Under the pieces are notes generated by a model, which worked only from the letters and a program-made list of their open reading frames with translations, did not search any database and was not told where the DNA came from. Positions 33,928-45,248 of a stretch of DNA of 64,000 nucleotides are shown one piece after another (the stretch's first letter is position 1; every line of letters begins with the position of its first letter). A program made the translations under genes and the position numbers. The stretch is from Marasmius tenuissimus. Taxonomy: Eukaryota > Basidiomycota > Agaricomycetes > Agaricales > Marasmiaceae. The stretch is taken from positions 1 to 64,000 of the forward strand of contig JAQOTA010000021.1 of assembly GCA_029532415.1 (NCBI GenBank). The letters are read 5' to 3'.

Positions 33928-34963
33928 TAACTGGAGAGTATCAAGTAGCTACGCGGGTATAAAAGTATTCGGATAGAACAAGAGAAATAAGTCAGGGATG
34001 AACGAGTTATAAGATGTAGGACGAGACAGGAGTATTAGAAGAGCCAAGAACGAGGGAAGAGAAAGTAAAGGTATCAGAATGGATTGCGGCACCAGGTCTT
34101 TCCACCCCTGGTTCACCCGCCGACAAGTCCAAGGCCCTCTCAGTATAGGAGCGTACTCGCGCCTTCTGAGATACTTCTGGTGGGTTGCCACGAGACTCAT
34201 TCTCTTCTTACACCCACCGTTCACACATACAGGTCTCTACCTTTTGTCACTTATTGAAGAACAGAGCAGAGACCTAGACCCAGCACGGGGTTGCATTATC
34301 TGTTAAATGAGCAAATACTAACTTACTCGCATAATCACTTCCTCTCGGCGAAGTAGAATCGATAGTGGCCTATCTTCGACTTCTCCGTCCTTCCCATTAA
34401 CTACGATGGTTACCAACAATAAAATGTCTCTTGCTAAGAACGTCCACCCGATTCTCCAAATCGCGTACAACTTGTCCGTCTTCTACAGCTGGTAGAGTCG
34501 CTTCTCCGATATCTAGAGGCAGGTTATTGACCACGCTTTCGCACCAGAACGCCTCGTCAAACGCAAAACAAGGTTGGATGACCATAATCACGAAGTAGGT
34601 CCTTGCAAAACCCAATGAACTTTTCATCGGAGTACACATGCAGACCGGACACTTCAACTTTACCCATCATTCGATATCATACCACCTCTCAGACCACTCC
34701 TATCGAGCCACTTATCGAATCACCATAGATAACGAGAACCTCAGATACACCGACACAACTGTCTACCTTCACGCATACCACAAATAGAACTACCTCAACC
34801 ATGGCGTTCCGTTGGAGTACACTACCATTACAAACCCTTCGCTAGCTAGACGACACCCAGTTCGCAGGTTGTAGTCGAAAGACACAGGAGTCGAAAAGAA
34901 CAGCAAACAAGGAAAATTGAAATAAACACAAATTTGATCTCGGCGCAGCGGAGTGACACTAAT

Positions 34964-36810
34964 CTACGTTGTATGATGGTAAGTCCGCATCCTTTTCGAA
35001 CCAGTCAATGAATTGGGACGCACTATATCTATCTCGAACGCTAGAACGGAGCACAACTGCAAGATCTGCTCTGTCAATAGAAATACCTCACCTCCGGTGA
35101 CCTCTCGTGTTATCCCCGAAACGCCCCATGCCACCAATAGTTGTTCAACTACTGATTCTTTGACTTTGTCCCGAAACGCCTTGACAACGGTCTTGTCGCT
35201 CGGAAACTTGATGCAATGTGGTTGCGTGTGTTGCGTGTTACACGGAGGCCCGAATGAAGATGATATCTGGTATCCGATACCCACAATCCTCCTATCCAGG
35301 CGCACAGAGAACAAAAATCCTCGTCGTTTGTACACAGCTGCATCAAAGAACAACTTTGCCTCAATGATAGCCCGACCATGGAGATGTTCAGAAACCCGCA
35401 ACGTCAACTATTGCTCGCCACTTAGCAAAATGCTGAGCTGATTAATGCACACATGAAATACACTCACGGCAGGAGGATACCTAAGACCGCAGAACAGAGG
35501 CGTCAACCGCCACCGTAGACCAAAAATTGCCGCTCCGGATATCTTCCCTTCTTGTCCGAGCCACGGCGCCACTACCGTACGCACATATTGCACCACTCGG
35601 CGTGCGCGGGAACATGAGAACTGAAGATCTACCTGATCTCTTATACGCTTGAATATGCTGATGAAGTTAGTTGAGACTTCAAAACTAAACCAGTTAACTC
35701 TCACTTGATCAATTGCAAGTTTTCTGCACCGCCAATACCCTCAAAGTTAAGAGCGCAGATTGGTCCCGGGCACAGAATGTTCCACACTTGTTCCGCCGTA
35801 GTGTAAACTCCGCCAACGTAATGACACTGCACAGTTTCGAACATGAGAGCAAATTTCGACGACACCATAGAATGATTCCAGGTGTTACAAAAGATGCTCC
35901 AGCCTTCGAATTCAGAATCATCCAGTACCAAAGTCCAGGTCGCGGGGTCGCCAACTCTGCGTTGTGACGTATACTCCGACACCGTTCGAACTACGAAGGG
36001 TGCATCTGGAGTTACCATAGTGCCCCACCCGCGACACATCCACTTTTGTATGTGAACCGACGCTTCATCTGAACTCCGTCGCCATGCATTCTGACTACAA
36101 ACGACCATTTTCGACCGACAAAACGTGGTAAAAGGGTACAAAGATACCGCGGAATGGCTTGTTATAAAGTTCATTCCAATCGCTGGAACATGATTGAGAA
36201 CTCGGACATACAATCAAAAAAAAATGAATGATGACGAACTTGAGTAAGACCTAAGGACAACATCCATCGGACTTCTTGAACATACGTAGATGTTTATCTT
36301 GCGTCCACGCGTCTCGTGTTGGAGGCCGCACGCTCTTTCGATACCAGAGAGTGCTTCGAAGTCCATACCGCCCTTCGTGCCCATGGCACGATATCCTACA
36401 TCGCGCTCCAAGAAGGATTGAAGATCAGATGCGCTCTCAGCACTGCACAAGATGTCAAGGTCTACTTCGGGCGAATACCCTCCATTGAGAAAAAACACCA
36501 CGACCAACCCCACGATCACACTCCCAGACCTTCGTTGAAGAGCTCGAAAAGCTTGACAATTGTCAATAGAAAAGAGGTAACGCCCAAGCAGCGTAAGATA
36601 CCGGCGCCAATACATCGAACGAGCTCCAGCACGAAACACATGGTTAACCGCCGAAAACCTGGCCACATCCGCAGGCGACAGATACTCCGCAATTTCGGGG
36701 GCAAAAGCCTGCGCGATTGTGAGAAAGTTGACCATACGATCACTCAAGACCCTAAACCTAGTTGATTTGACTTTAGAACTAAGATCCATAAGCATTGGTA
36801 CGCACTGCAT
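34964..36810 (-). CDS. Nucleotidyltransferase-family protein, copy 3
   Basis: Four exons (36810-36240, 36182-35705, 35657-35468, 35407-34964) give 560 aa starting at ATG 36810 (MQCVPMLMD). A non-conserved GTTCGT donor ends exon 1, at the same codon phase as in copies 1 and 2. The N-terminus is F-box-like (LSPADVARFSAVNHVF). The core reads IVGLVVVFFL then EVDLDILC (about residues 97-119). The DhD pair is kept but the GS serine is replaced by leucine, so activity is doubtful. The C-terminal exon carries a block shared with copy 2: EAKLFFDAAVYKRRG, then GYQISSSFG and KFPSDK, ending with QILQLCSVLAFE. That block is conserved well enough to be coding, and it differs from the C-terminus of copy 1. 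Confidence 0.7.
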
Positions 36811-38381
36811 ATTTGCTCCCGCCTTTCAATAATGTATGAGCTGACCCCGAATGATTTTGGAAGAGAGGAATTTGGATAAGTACCACCACAAGGAACAACC
36901 TTTATATGACCATAAGCGCCACCATGCGGATACAGACCTAAAGTACTTAGCACAAGAATTTGATAGACGCTATACCGGCGGAAAACTCCACCGTGGAACT
37001 TACCTAGCCTTACATCGTAGGGAAAATTACCATGAAAATTCCGCACGCACTGCATTCATAACCCCTCGAAATCGTCATCATCGTGAACGTACAGATCCCG
37101 CTCATGAGAACGACTGCTTGCAGAGCACCCACATTATCCATCGTCAATAAATATCTCGCTTCTCCGAGTATATTTAAAATCAAACACTTTCCCTTGATCT
37201 GCATCTCGACTTCGCACTTACCTGCCTACCAGCCTAAGTACCAAACCAACAATGTAGAACTTGTATGAGACGCAACTTCGCAACGATATCGAGGTGTACG
37301 GTTCTTGCGTCCCCAACAACTCGCCTTCACAGACATCCTCTTGAATGAATGGTAGTAGAGATGAAAATGGTCACGAAATCCAGACCACATCGTTCAGAAT
37401 GACCTAGGGCAAGGTAAAGCACACCCTGCGTTTCGCGGACGAGATTCCTGGGACGCAGACCCTAAACCGAACAAAAGAATACTGAAAATTAGATTTTTGA
37501 GTCGCGGGAATGCTTTACCATAAATGGCCTGGGTGGTCCGTGCACTTCTCCACCCGTCTCTACGCTCTCAGTGTGCTCTTTAAAGATAGACGTTGACCTC
37601 TATGACGACAAAATGTGCCATTTAGGATATTCCTCTCAACGACGCGAACACTCAAGCCCTATTCAATGCCGATGACTACTGAAGACCAGTCGACAGCAAG
37701 ATCGGAGAGTACGGGCGGTGATTCTTGGCTACAATATACCTTCTCATCCACGTCCCATAGTCCATCGAATCTCGCTCAGTCCCGACTTTCCGTCGTATTG
37801 CGTTCGAGAGAGTACTGCCACTCGTTTCGCAGTTGAAAAAAACTGGTACTTCTTATCAAACAGAATCATAAAATCACAAAATCCCTAACCCGTTCTACTT
37901 CTAATGAAGTCTCTTCCGATAGGTGAGTGCGGAACATCTAAACAAAAGGAAAATAACCTGCTGAGAGGTCTGAGAAACGTTGGTTTCCCTGCTCGATTGA
38001 GCTGACCAGGCACTCTGTATCTGTGTAAAGAAACCACTCTGCAGTACTGCCCATCATAAAACTTGCGCCATGTTAATGTGGAGTAGCGACTTGGTACTCC
38101 TTACGACCAGTGTTGAAAAGATGCCACGCGTCACAGGATTCGATCTGGATTGCAATGGGTATGTGGACTTGTTGCGTTTCCTGTTTGTCCACTGGGGGTA
38201 CGCTGATACCCCCTCAAGTCGAAGACGGCGATGCAGAAGAGCGGATACATGAATGCGATACGTTGGCTTTTGTGATACAATCACTTCGACCGCTGATCAA
38301 CCGCTGATTCATTCTACCCTTTCAGGTCCTTCTGCTTCACATAAAAGAACTGGTGGGCTGAAACCTTCCCGCATACCCCTC
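36811..38381. other. Intergenic, no gene recognised
   Basis: Short ORFs only. It contains the promoter region of the F-box gene that starts at 38382. An upstream exon of the 34964-36810 gene may lie just above 36810, where copies 2 and 3 share an AG|TGCGTA junction-like sequence. Confidence 0.4.
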
Positions 38382-39842
38382 ATGTTCTCCTCCTCCGATT
38401 TCCTACTTCCTCGTACGCGTGTTATGCTGGAGAATGAGCCAGTTGCATGGCGGGGTGAAAAACCGTTCATAGTCGTTTGCCAGCATCAAAGTGGCCATGT
38501 CGACTTGATAACCTTTGATAGGTACGCGTTTGGCCATGACGCTCTTACATGAATAAGTAAACTGATGATGGCGATGTAGGTCCGACCAGCTACCTGTCGA
38601 AACGTGGATGAGGGTGTTCGGTTATCTCCGCCCCTGTGACCTCTCGACCTGTATGCGGGTCAAGAAGCGCCTGTGTGGTGCTGTCCGACTGGTATTGTAC
38701 GCTTCAATTCAATTCCGGTCATTCGCGCAATCGTGGAGCTTTTTGAACTTTTGGAAACGCAAGGAGAGCATTGCTTATAAGAGAGTACCTCGTGCAATCG
38801 AGATCGGGCCGGCTGTGTCCGAGGAGTTAATGATGGATGTTCGTTTGAGAGGCTTGGTGGACTCGTTCTACAACCTGCAGAAGTTAACCATCATCAATCA
38901 GACCATTCAGACCATCGACCTGTTCTGCATATTGAACGGGAAGCGACTGTCATCGCTGATCCTGAAATGGGTCGTCTTTGACGACATTACTGTCCCGAAC
39001 AGCAGGAAATCCGAATCACAAGTCGTGATCCCTACCCCTTCCGAAATTGTGTTAATAGGCGTCTCTTGGTCCCCATACAATGATCCTACCCTCATGCTGC
39101 CACGAACCGTGGCCTCGAAAAGCCTCACTTCTCTGGAGTTGGACATGCGATCATTTATGATGGTTACCTTAACATTCGGTGTTGCAAAACTAGTACTCGC
39201 TGAAGGCCTCCGATCTTACAAGTTGTGGCCCACCCCTTCCCTTTCGGGTCTGTTCCTGTGTTCGGGGTACATGGAAGAGCTCCGGAGAATGTTGTTAGCA
39301 CCGACATCTGCCCTGGAAAATCTGGAAATCCGGGTGACATGTCAAGGGAGTGGCTTGCCGAAGGGAGTCCCACTACCACGACTATTGACGTTTCATGGTC
39401 CTGTCGAGATGCTTCCAATGCTGGTGGCAAACCCGTCATTGGAACGCTTGCATCTCCGCGTGGACATCGACACAACAACCTTGGTTGGACAACCTTCAAT
39501 GCTGTTTCTGAGCGTAAAGTGGGTTGGTTTAACTAGATGGACAGGAAGCTTGGACCTGCTAGCTAATCTCTTACACGGAACCCCAAATGTTGAAACTTTC
39601 CGGCTCCAATCCCAAGCTCACGTCGGAAAGGTGCGTTGATAGTGTGTTTGTGTTATAATGTCGTACTGATATTACTGCAGGACGCGCTAATGCCTGTCGG
39701 ACGTACGCTAACGTTGGCGAAACACCTACAACGCGTGGAGATATGTGTGTCCGATATCATAGGGTGCAAGGATGTTGAATCCTTATCGACGGGGTGGTTG
39801 AGGCTACTGACTTCCTCGGTAGAAATTATATTCTTGTATTAG
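38382..39842 (+). CDS. F-box-like protein, paralogue of the gene at 3.6 kb
   Basis: Three exons (38382-38521, 38580-39630, 39681-39842) give 450 aa. The introns are 58 and 50 nt. The F-box-like stretch follows the first intron (SDQLPVETWMRVFGYL, about residues 47-62), then LSTCMRVKKRLCGAVRLVLY, and a leucine-rich remainder with LTIINQ and LLANLLHGTPNVETF. Both introns match the paralogue at 3607-5082 in position and phase. The two proteins have diverged well beyond allelic difference, so the duplication is old. Inferred role: SCF substrate adaptor of unknown target. Confidence 0.8.
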
Positions 39843-40537
39843 ATACATGGAACCATATCTTATTCCGTCAAGTAGCAGGACCTGCCGCTGGACGGCCGCT
39901 ATGATTATATTTCCAGCGCACATGCCCATCGCACGCCACTAAAACCCCCTCTGAGGAGCTGCGACCAATCTGACATACTAGGAACCTCTAACGCCACACG
40001 ACACTCGAGATTTATTGAAGTCCCCCCTCGCTGATACGATCTTGAGTGGAGCATAGACTGTAGAGGTGAAAACTGCTTAATCTCGCCGTATCGAAGCGAC
40101 ATCGAAACACTCAAGATCGGAACTCTGCTGTCTTAATAGACGTGCTCGTATTCCTACGTTCCTGCGTTGTGTGATTGATCCCGTTTGATCCCGCAATATT
40201 ACCAGGTTCAACAGATAAAAGCGAATACGGCTCGCTCTTTTTATTTTATTCAAACCATACGCAAAGCTACGCCGCATGACATCCAACAAACCCCTGGACC
40301 TTTACGACGATGTTAAGGTGTATCAGTACTGAAGGACATTTCCACGATATATCAAGAACAGGTAAGTGATCAAAAGAACAGTATGTGGGAAGGTTGGTCA
40401 TGAAAAATCTGAGGTGCAACCTACACACGCAGTACAACATTTATTATGGAAGCGCGTTTCCGATCTTTCCAGGAGCCTGACCTCTTTTTCCCTCAATCAT
40501 TTTTTAGTTGAGGTGCGTACACGCCGATCGCATTCTC
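39843..40537. other. Intergenic, no gene recognised
   Basis: There is no coding signal beyond short ORFs. An AT-rich stretch occurs near 40230-40260. Confidence 0.4.
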
Positions 40538-41310
40538 ATGCATGACTGTGACCGATACACCGATGGACGGGAGCATCACAACGACGAAGACATGTCTGAC
40601 GACGCAGGATCGGAAGGATCATTTATCGTTTCAGAACCAAAGGCGGAAGAACTCGATTTGAACGGATATTTATGCGACGGGTTCGTTGTTTCCGATAACG
40701 AAATCGAATGGGAGGACGATGATCCAGCTACTGCGAGCGACGAGGAAGAGTCAGCACCTGGCCCGGCATCCGCATCAGGGCTCATAAACCAGCGTCTAGA
40801 ATCAGAAACATCTTCAGGTCTGTCATTTTCTATTAATCGACTCAGTTGATTCTCACTAATTGTGCTCACCAAGGTTCTAGTGAATCTGATCATGAACCTC
40901 GTTCTCCTTCACCTATATATCCGTTGGTACTTCGACGTGGTCGGCATCCATTTCGCAGTGGTTTATTACAGCGACCCAGAGAATCCTCGTCCCGTTCTCA
41001 TTCGCCTTCGGTATTAATGGTACCCAGTGCACCAATTCATAGAGGTCGTCGCCAGACCTGTGTATATTCTGATCCTGACTGGACAGAATCCGACCCAGAT
41101 GGGGAACGTTCCATTGTGGGGAGTTCGTCGCCCGTCGTTACGAATAGTTACTTAGAAGGTGCGGGTACGGTCGCCAACACATCAACCAAACGTAGGCGTT
41201 CTTGCGACGAGATGGGGTCTGGAAGTGACGACGCGAGTTCAGAGGAATCGTCAAGGTACCGTAAGAAGCCTCGTAGACTGCAGGACGACGAGAGCTCGAT
41301 GATTGAATGA
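40538..41310 (+). CDS. Acidic serine-rich protein, probably nuclear and disordered
   Basis: Two exons (40538-40817 and 40874-41310) give 238 aa with a 56-nt GTCTGT...CCAAG intron. An alternative start is the ATG at 40592 (MSDDAGSEGS). The first half is very acidic (DGFVVSDNEIEWEDDD, then ASDEEES). The second half is rich in Ser, Arg and Pro with basic clusters that look like nuclear localisation signals (STKRRRS, YRKKPRRLQDD). No folded domain is apparent. Acidic GF(I/V)V-S/D-D motifs of this kind occur in several basidiomycete hypothetical proteins. The function is unknown. An extra 3' exon could lie in 41394-41726, but splicing does not support it. Confidence 0.6.
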
Positions 41311-43052
41311 ATGACTTTCAGGAGTCAAACTCTTGAGTCTCGGTATATGACTCACTAGGACCTGTATTTGTAATTAGCTATGCAAATGGCAAGATGCGAC
41401 CCATACTTACAACAACTCGACGGACGGTGAGACGTGTGATTGGGAATAAAGTTGAAGAACCGGACTCCCCGCCCCTGGTACACCGATTATTCAGCACTAC
41501 CCGTTTCCGGCCAACTTTTGCACATCGTTCGAAAAGTACAGTCCTCCCCTCACCTTCACCGCCCAGACTCAGCTCTAAACAATCTTCAGGTTATCGAATG
41601 CCTATCTTTCTGAGCTTTCAGTCAAGTATCTCCCGCCTTCATTCTTCTCTTCGTCTCTCCAGCCCCATCCATGGTCAGCTCTGCATTATACAAATCACTA
41701 ATGGACCATCCTCTGCCCTTAATTAAGTCTCATCGGCTTCTGCTCTTCTTCGACGCTGCAACTTCATTCAAGGCTAGCTTTGGTTTCGCGGATGTTTCGC
41801 AACTGGATGTAGCTGCCGGCGAAGACTGATGACTTTTGGTCACATATAACCCATCGACATTCGCTCAGAATCGGACCTTCGAATCAAGCCTCGTCGGGTA
41901 TTTCTTTTCTTCTTCCTCGCCCAGACTCGTCCAGGGTCAGCACCGTATTTGCGGATCTACCGCAACCAAACCATCATAGCTGCCGGTCGCCGGTGAAGAC
42001 TGGTGACTCTTGATAGCATACGGCTCACCAACGTCCCCTCAAATCGGAGTACCGATGAGACTAAGTTCTGACCTTCCAACCAAATCTCTTCGGGTTCTCT
42101 TCTCTTCTTCGTTCTACGGCCTTCAGTCGTTGTTATCCTCTTCATCGCTCTAACCACCCTCAAAGCGGACTCGCCAGTTCCTTAGCCCACGGAATTCATA
42201 CCCACATACATAATGAGCTGGAACCTCTCTCCGGTATCACCCCGAACACTGATGAGCGACCACATTGCATGAATCAGGGTTTGATCACCCATGTTGACGA
42301 TCTAGCCAACCTTCGTATAAACATGGCCCGAACCCCGGTATGTGGATCATGCTCAATGGATTGGAGTCCCTCCTGAATGAACCACTTCCTTTTCCATCGC
42401 CGGATCAACGTTGTTCCAATCTATAAAACAGCATCGGAGCTATAAACACTCGAAAAGTTTTTGTTTTATCCTTCACCATTTAACATGCCCCCGCAAACGA
42501 CGATGAAGGAACAACTGTCTTGCCTGCGAGCCCCGCACATCCTTCTGACCAAACTCCACCATCTAAAAGACGATTCTGCAACGTGAATACACCCCTCGTC
42601 TCGCACTCCTCTCTCTGTAGAGTTGAGAAGCGTCTCTGAAAACCCAATCGACCACGTTGCTGAGTTGCGACCCGATGAACAGTGCCCGATGGTGGCAAGA
42701 TAGGGAGTAAGGCCCAGTGCCAACTTCGAGGCTTCTGAAGCCATTGATGCATTGGCTCTCCGCGCCTGAGAAAACCTGAACCATACGTCGGTTGTAACTG
42801 CAGAAAGAATATGACTCGAATAGCCTATGACCGGCATACGTTATAGTTGCACTGAGAAAATGAGAGAACAAGAATATACACGCGTAAGTCCCAAGCTTCA
42901 GTGATTGATATACTACATAATAGAAATGACACAGCTCCAAAGGAGAAGCACGACACCTTCAAATACATACCACGTACGCACGAAATACTCATTGAACACG
43001 AAAAGATTTTGTCTCGAATATACCTGCAACTTGCTCCACGCCGACCCCGACC
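41311..43052. other. Intergenic with a diverged tandem duplication
   Basis: A diverged tandem repeat occupies roughly 41720-42130 (described separately). The rest holds short ORFs only, plus the promoter of the Zn-cluster gene. Confidence 0.4.
41784..42048. repeat. Diverged tandem duplication, period about 165 bp
   Basis: Segments 41784-41878 and 41948-42048 share GCGGAT, an AGCTGCCGG...GAAGACTG-TGACT core, and a closing TC-AAATCGGA-type end. Each is followed by a TTCTCTTCTTC pyrimidine tract. A partial third unit (GCTCTTCTTCGACG) lies just upstream near 41740. There are no terminal repeats or ORF. Identity is roughly three quarters by eye. Confidence 0.45.
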
Positions 43053-44668
43053 ATGCCATACACAACCACCAATACTATGGAGGTCGCCACAAATACTGAA
43101 CAGCCTTTTGGAACTTGTACTCACCGACACGACAATTCCATCAGCTCGCTACCTGCCACCCTCATCCCTCTCCTTTACACACACTCGTCTGATAATGATA
43201 GCCCATCTACGGACGCGCAACCAGTATCTTCGGCGGACGACGACCTACGGAGGAAATTCCCCCACTTCCTTAGGTTGGATTATCTCGATTTCCTCAATTG
43301 AATTGGATGGAAAGGAACTCACGATAGTGCAATTAGAAGAATTACACCTCCGCCCTGGTTCATATCTCTCGAACAAATACACCCACCTAGTCCAACAACT
43401 TTGTCGTCGACTGGTAATGCAACACACTCTCCCCTCAACTCGGACTTCTCCCACCTGCATCAGCATAGGTCAACGACGACTCCGCCATCTTCTAGATGTG
43501 AATCTGTAGAGAACAACTACCCGACTCGAAACGCAAACGACTCCTTGCTGCCAACCCTTATTTCTTACCTCCATCGCAAAGACTCCGACCCTTCTGTCAA
43601 TGCTACAGAGGTCGAGGATGACCCCGGAACCACACGTTTCTTGAGGTTCAAACTTTCTTGCCAGGTTGCGTCTTCGACATCTCTTGAAGCTCGTTCCTCT
43701 CCAGATGGACCCTTTCAAAATCAACAATTCACGGACTCTCAATGGCGCACACCGCTGGTCGACTCAACCACAAATCTTCATCACCCACCCAACGCTGTGC
43801 AGCACGACATTATAGATTATGCCCAGAAACTCGAACAATCAAAGGACAGCACTCCAGAGGAAAGCGCGCCAGCAGTCGGAGAGCACGAAGGCGCTGTGGC
43901 GTCAGCGTCGGCGACGTCGGAGGGAGAGGAAGAGGAAGGATTGCACGAAGATACTCAATACCAATCGGAGCTTTTTGACAAGTCCGGGAGAATCGTGATA
44001 GCGTGTTGCTCTTGCCGTAGTGAGTATCTCCCATACACATTACATGAATTCGAGTGGGCATTGACACCTACTACCAGAAAAGAGAATACGTTGTGACGGT
44101 AACCGACCACATTGTTTCCAGTGCCAGTTGACGAATAACCAGGAATCATGTGTTTATGATGAGACACGCAGGAGAAGAGGTCCTAGTAGAGTACAAAAAG
44201 AATGCAGGAGACGAAGAGAATTTGTTCAGAAAGACGGCATGATGAACGACAATCATCAGCCCGTGTCGATAGCGAAGGACCACAGGAAGACCGTAGTTGC
44301 GTTGGACTTGCCACCGGATGGTTCCGAAGAAACCACTCAATCGGAACTTTTCGATCGACATGGCAAGATCATAATAGCTTGCCTTTCGTGTCGTGGCAAG
44401 TATATCTCATATACTTTCTGCTGATTTGAGTGAGGACTGACGGATCCTACTAGAGCAAAAGAGGCGCTGTGACGGTGACCGACCGCTTTGTTCCTACTGC
44501 CGATCAAGGAAGGCTCAGAAATGCGTATACCACGAAACGCGTAAACAAAGAGGTCCTGATAAAAAGAAAAGATTCAGGAGAAAAGCCATCGTTCAAGAAA
44601 ACCTACTATTGGTTCCAGTCCAATGGGCCGACACACTAAGTCCCACAGAAATAGACCTGTACACCTAA
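43053..44668 (+). CDS. Protein with two tandem Zn(II)2Cys6 binuclear clusters
   Basis: Four exons (43053-43273, 43337-44019, 44078-44395, 44454-44668) give 478 aa. The first cluster is CCSCRKKRIRC, DGNRPHC, FQC, then C eight residues later. The second is CLSCREQKRRC, DGDRPLC, SYC, then C six residues later. Both are complete C-x2-C-x6-C-x6-C-x2-C-x6/8-C sets followed by a basic R-R-G-P type linker. Each cluster is preceded by a related QSELFD..G.I.IAC block and is split at the same codon by an intron. The second of these introns uses a GC donor (CGTG|GCAAGT). The N-terminal half also contains two related segments (SLPATLIPLL and SLLPTLISYL, each followed by D/S-rich sequence and FLR). It is probably a nuclear DNA-binding regulator. 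No fungal-specific TF domain follows the clusters. Confidence 0.8.
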
Positions 44669-44870
44669 TTGTCATCGTAGTGAGTACTCGAATACATTTT
44701 TTCCCTGGCATACGATGACACCAGTTATTGTATCAGCACGTGGAAGATGAGGGAAACTTACCGCCCTGCGCTGAACGTGCGTCAAAGAAGAATCATGACT
44801 GTTTCTTGTACACTGAGCATACTAAGAGACAGAGATCAAGAGCCCGGTAGACTCGTAAAACATACAGGAC
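44669..44870 (+). pseudogene. Decayed third Zn-cluster module
   Basis: Just after the stop codon, TGTCATCGTA|GTGAGTA (44671-44686) repeats the exon/donor border of the first cluster. From about 44740 the frame EGNLPPCAERASKKNHDC then FLYTEH lines up with DGNRPHCFQC...SCVYDET of the intact modules. The fifth Cys is replaced by Arg and the CDG motif is lost. Frames are no longer compatible with splicing, and the real gene ends at the TAA inside this module. Confidence 0.5.
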
Positions 44871-45082
44871 GCCGATGTAGAACGGCAGAATACACCGTCC
44901 TATTGACTTGCACAAAATATTCCAGTCCCAGATAGCAAGAGTATTTACATGTAGCCCCGACGTGGCGAGCTCGTACGTGAAACACACCACCCCGGGGTAC
45001 CTGGACCTACCTTGACCAATTGGCCCTTTAAGCTTTATGAACCCTAGAGGAAGGCGAGACCGACCTGAGTACTTGAGTCATG

Positions 45083-45248
45083 GTCGGGACCTTAGACAAG
45101 ATAAATCGCGCGATATTCATAGTAGAGAAACAAGCAACAGCAGTGCCATGCGATTGCCCGACCCTGAGACTCGCGCGTCGACCGACGTCGGGAGCTTAGA
45201 CAATGTAAATGAGTCCTACGATAATCATAGTAGAGAAACAAGCAGCAG
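45083..45248 (+). repeat. Imperfect direct repeat, units of about 60 bp
   Basis: GTCGGGACCTTAGACAAG (45083) and GTCGGGAGCTTAGACAAT (45187) begin two units that both end CATAGTAGAGAAACAAGC followed by a CAGCAG-type stretch. The spacing is 104 bp. Within the ORF 45037-45276 they encode a repeated HSRETS motif. Confidence 0.6.

Larger units (their letters stand above)
32722..34963. other. Intergenic with hairpins and a local duplication
   Basis: Two adjacent hairpins lie at 33332-33386, and an intron-containing/intron-less duplicated segment at 33732-33927 (both described separately). Minus-strand ORFs 33295-33729 and 33949-34224 flank the duplication and may belong to one split gene that could not be assembled. 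Bases 34397-34657 (-) form an ORF beginning with a CPVC motif but no complete RING. Confidence 0.35.

Noticed and set aside
34397..34657. Minus-strand ORF beginning with a CPVC motif
   Set aside because: It has only one Cys pair and lacks the C-x-H-x2-C core, so it is not a RING.
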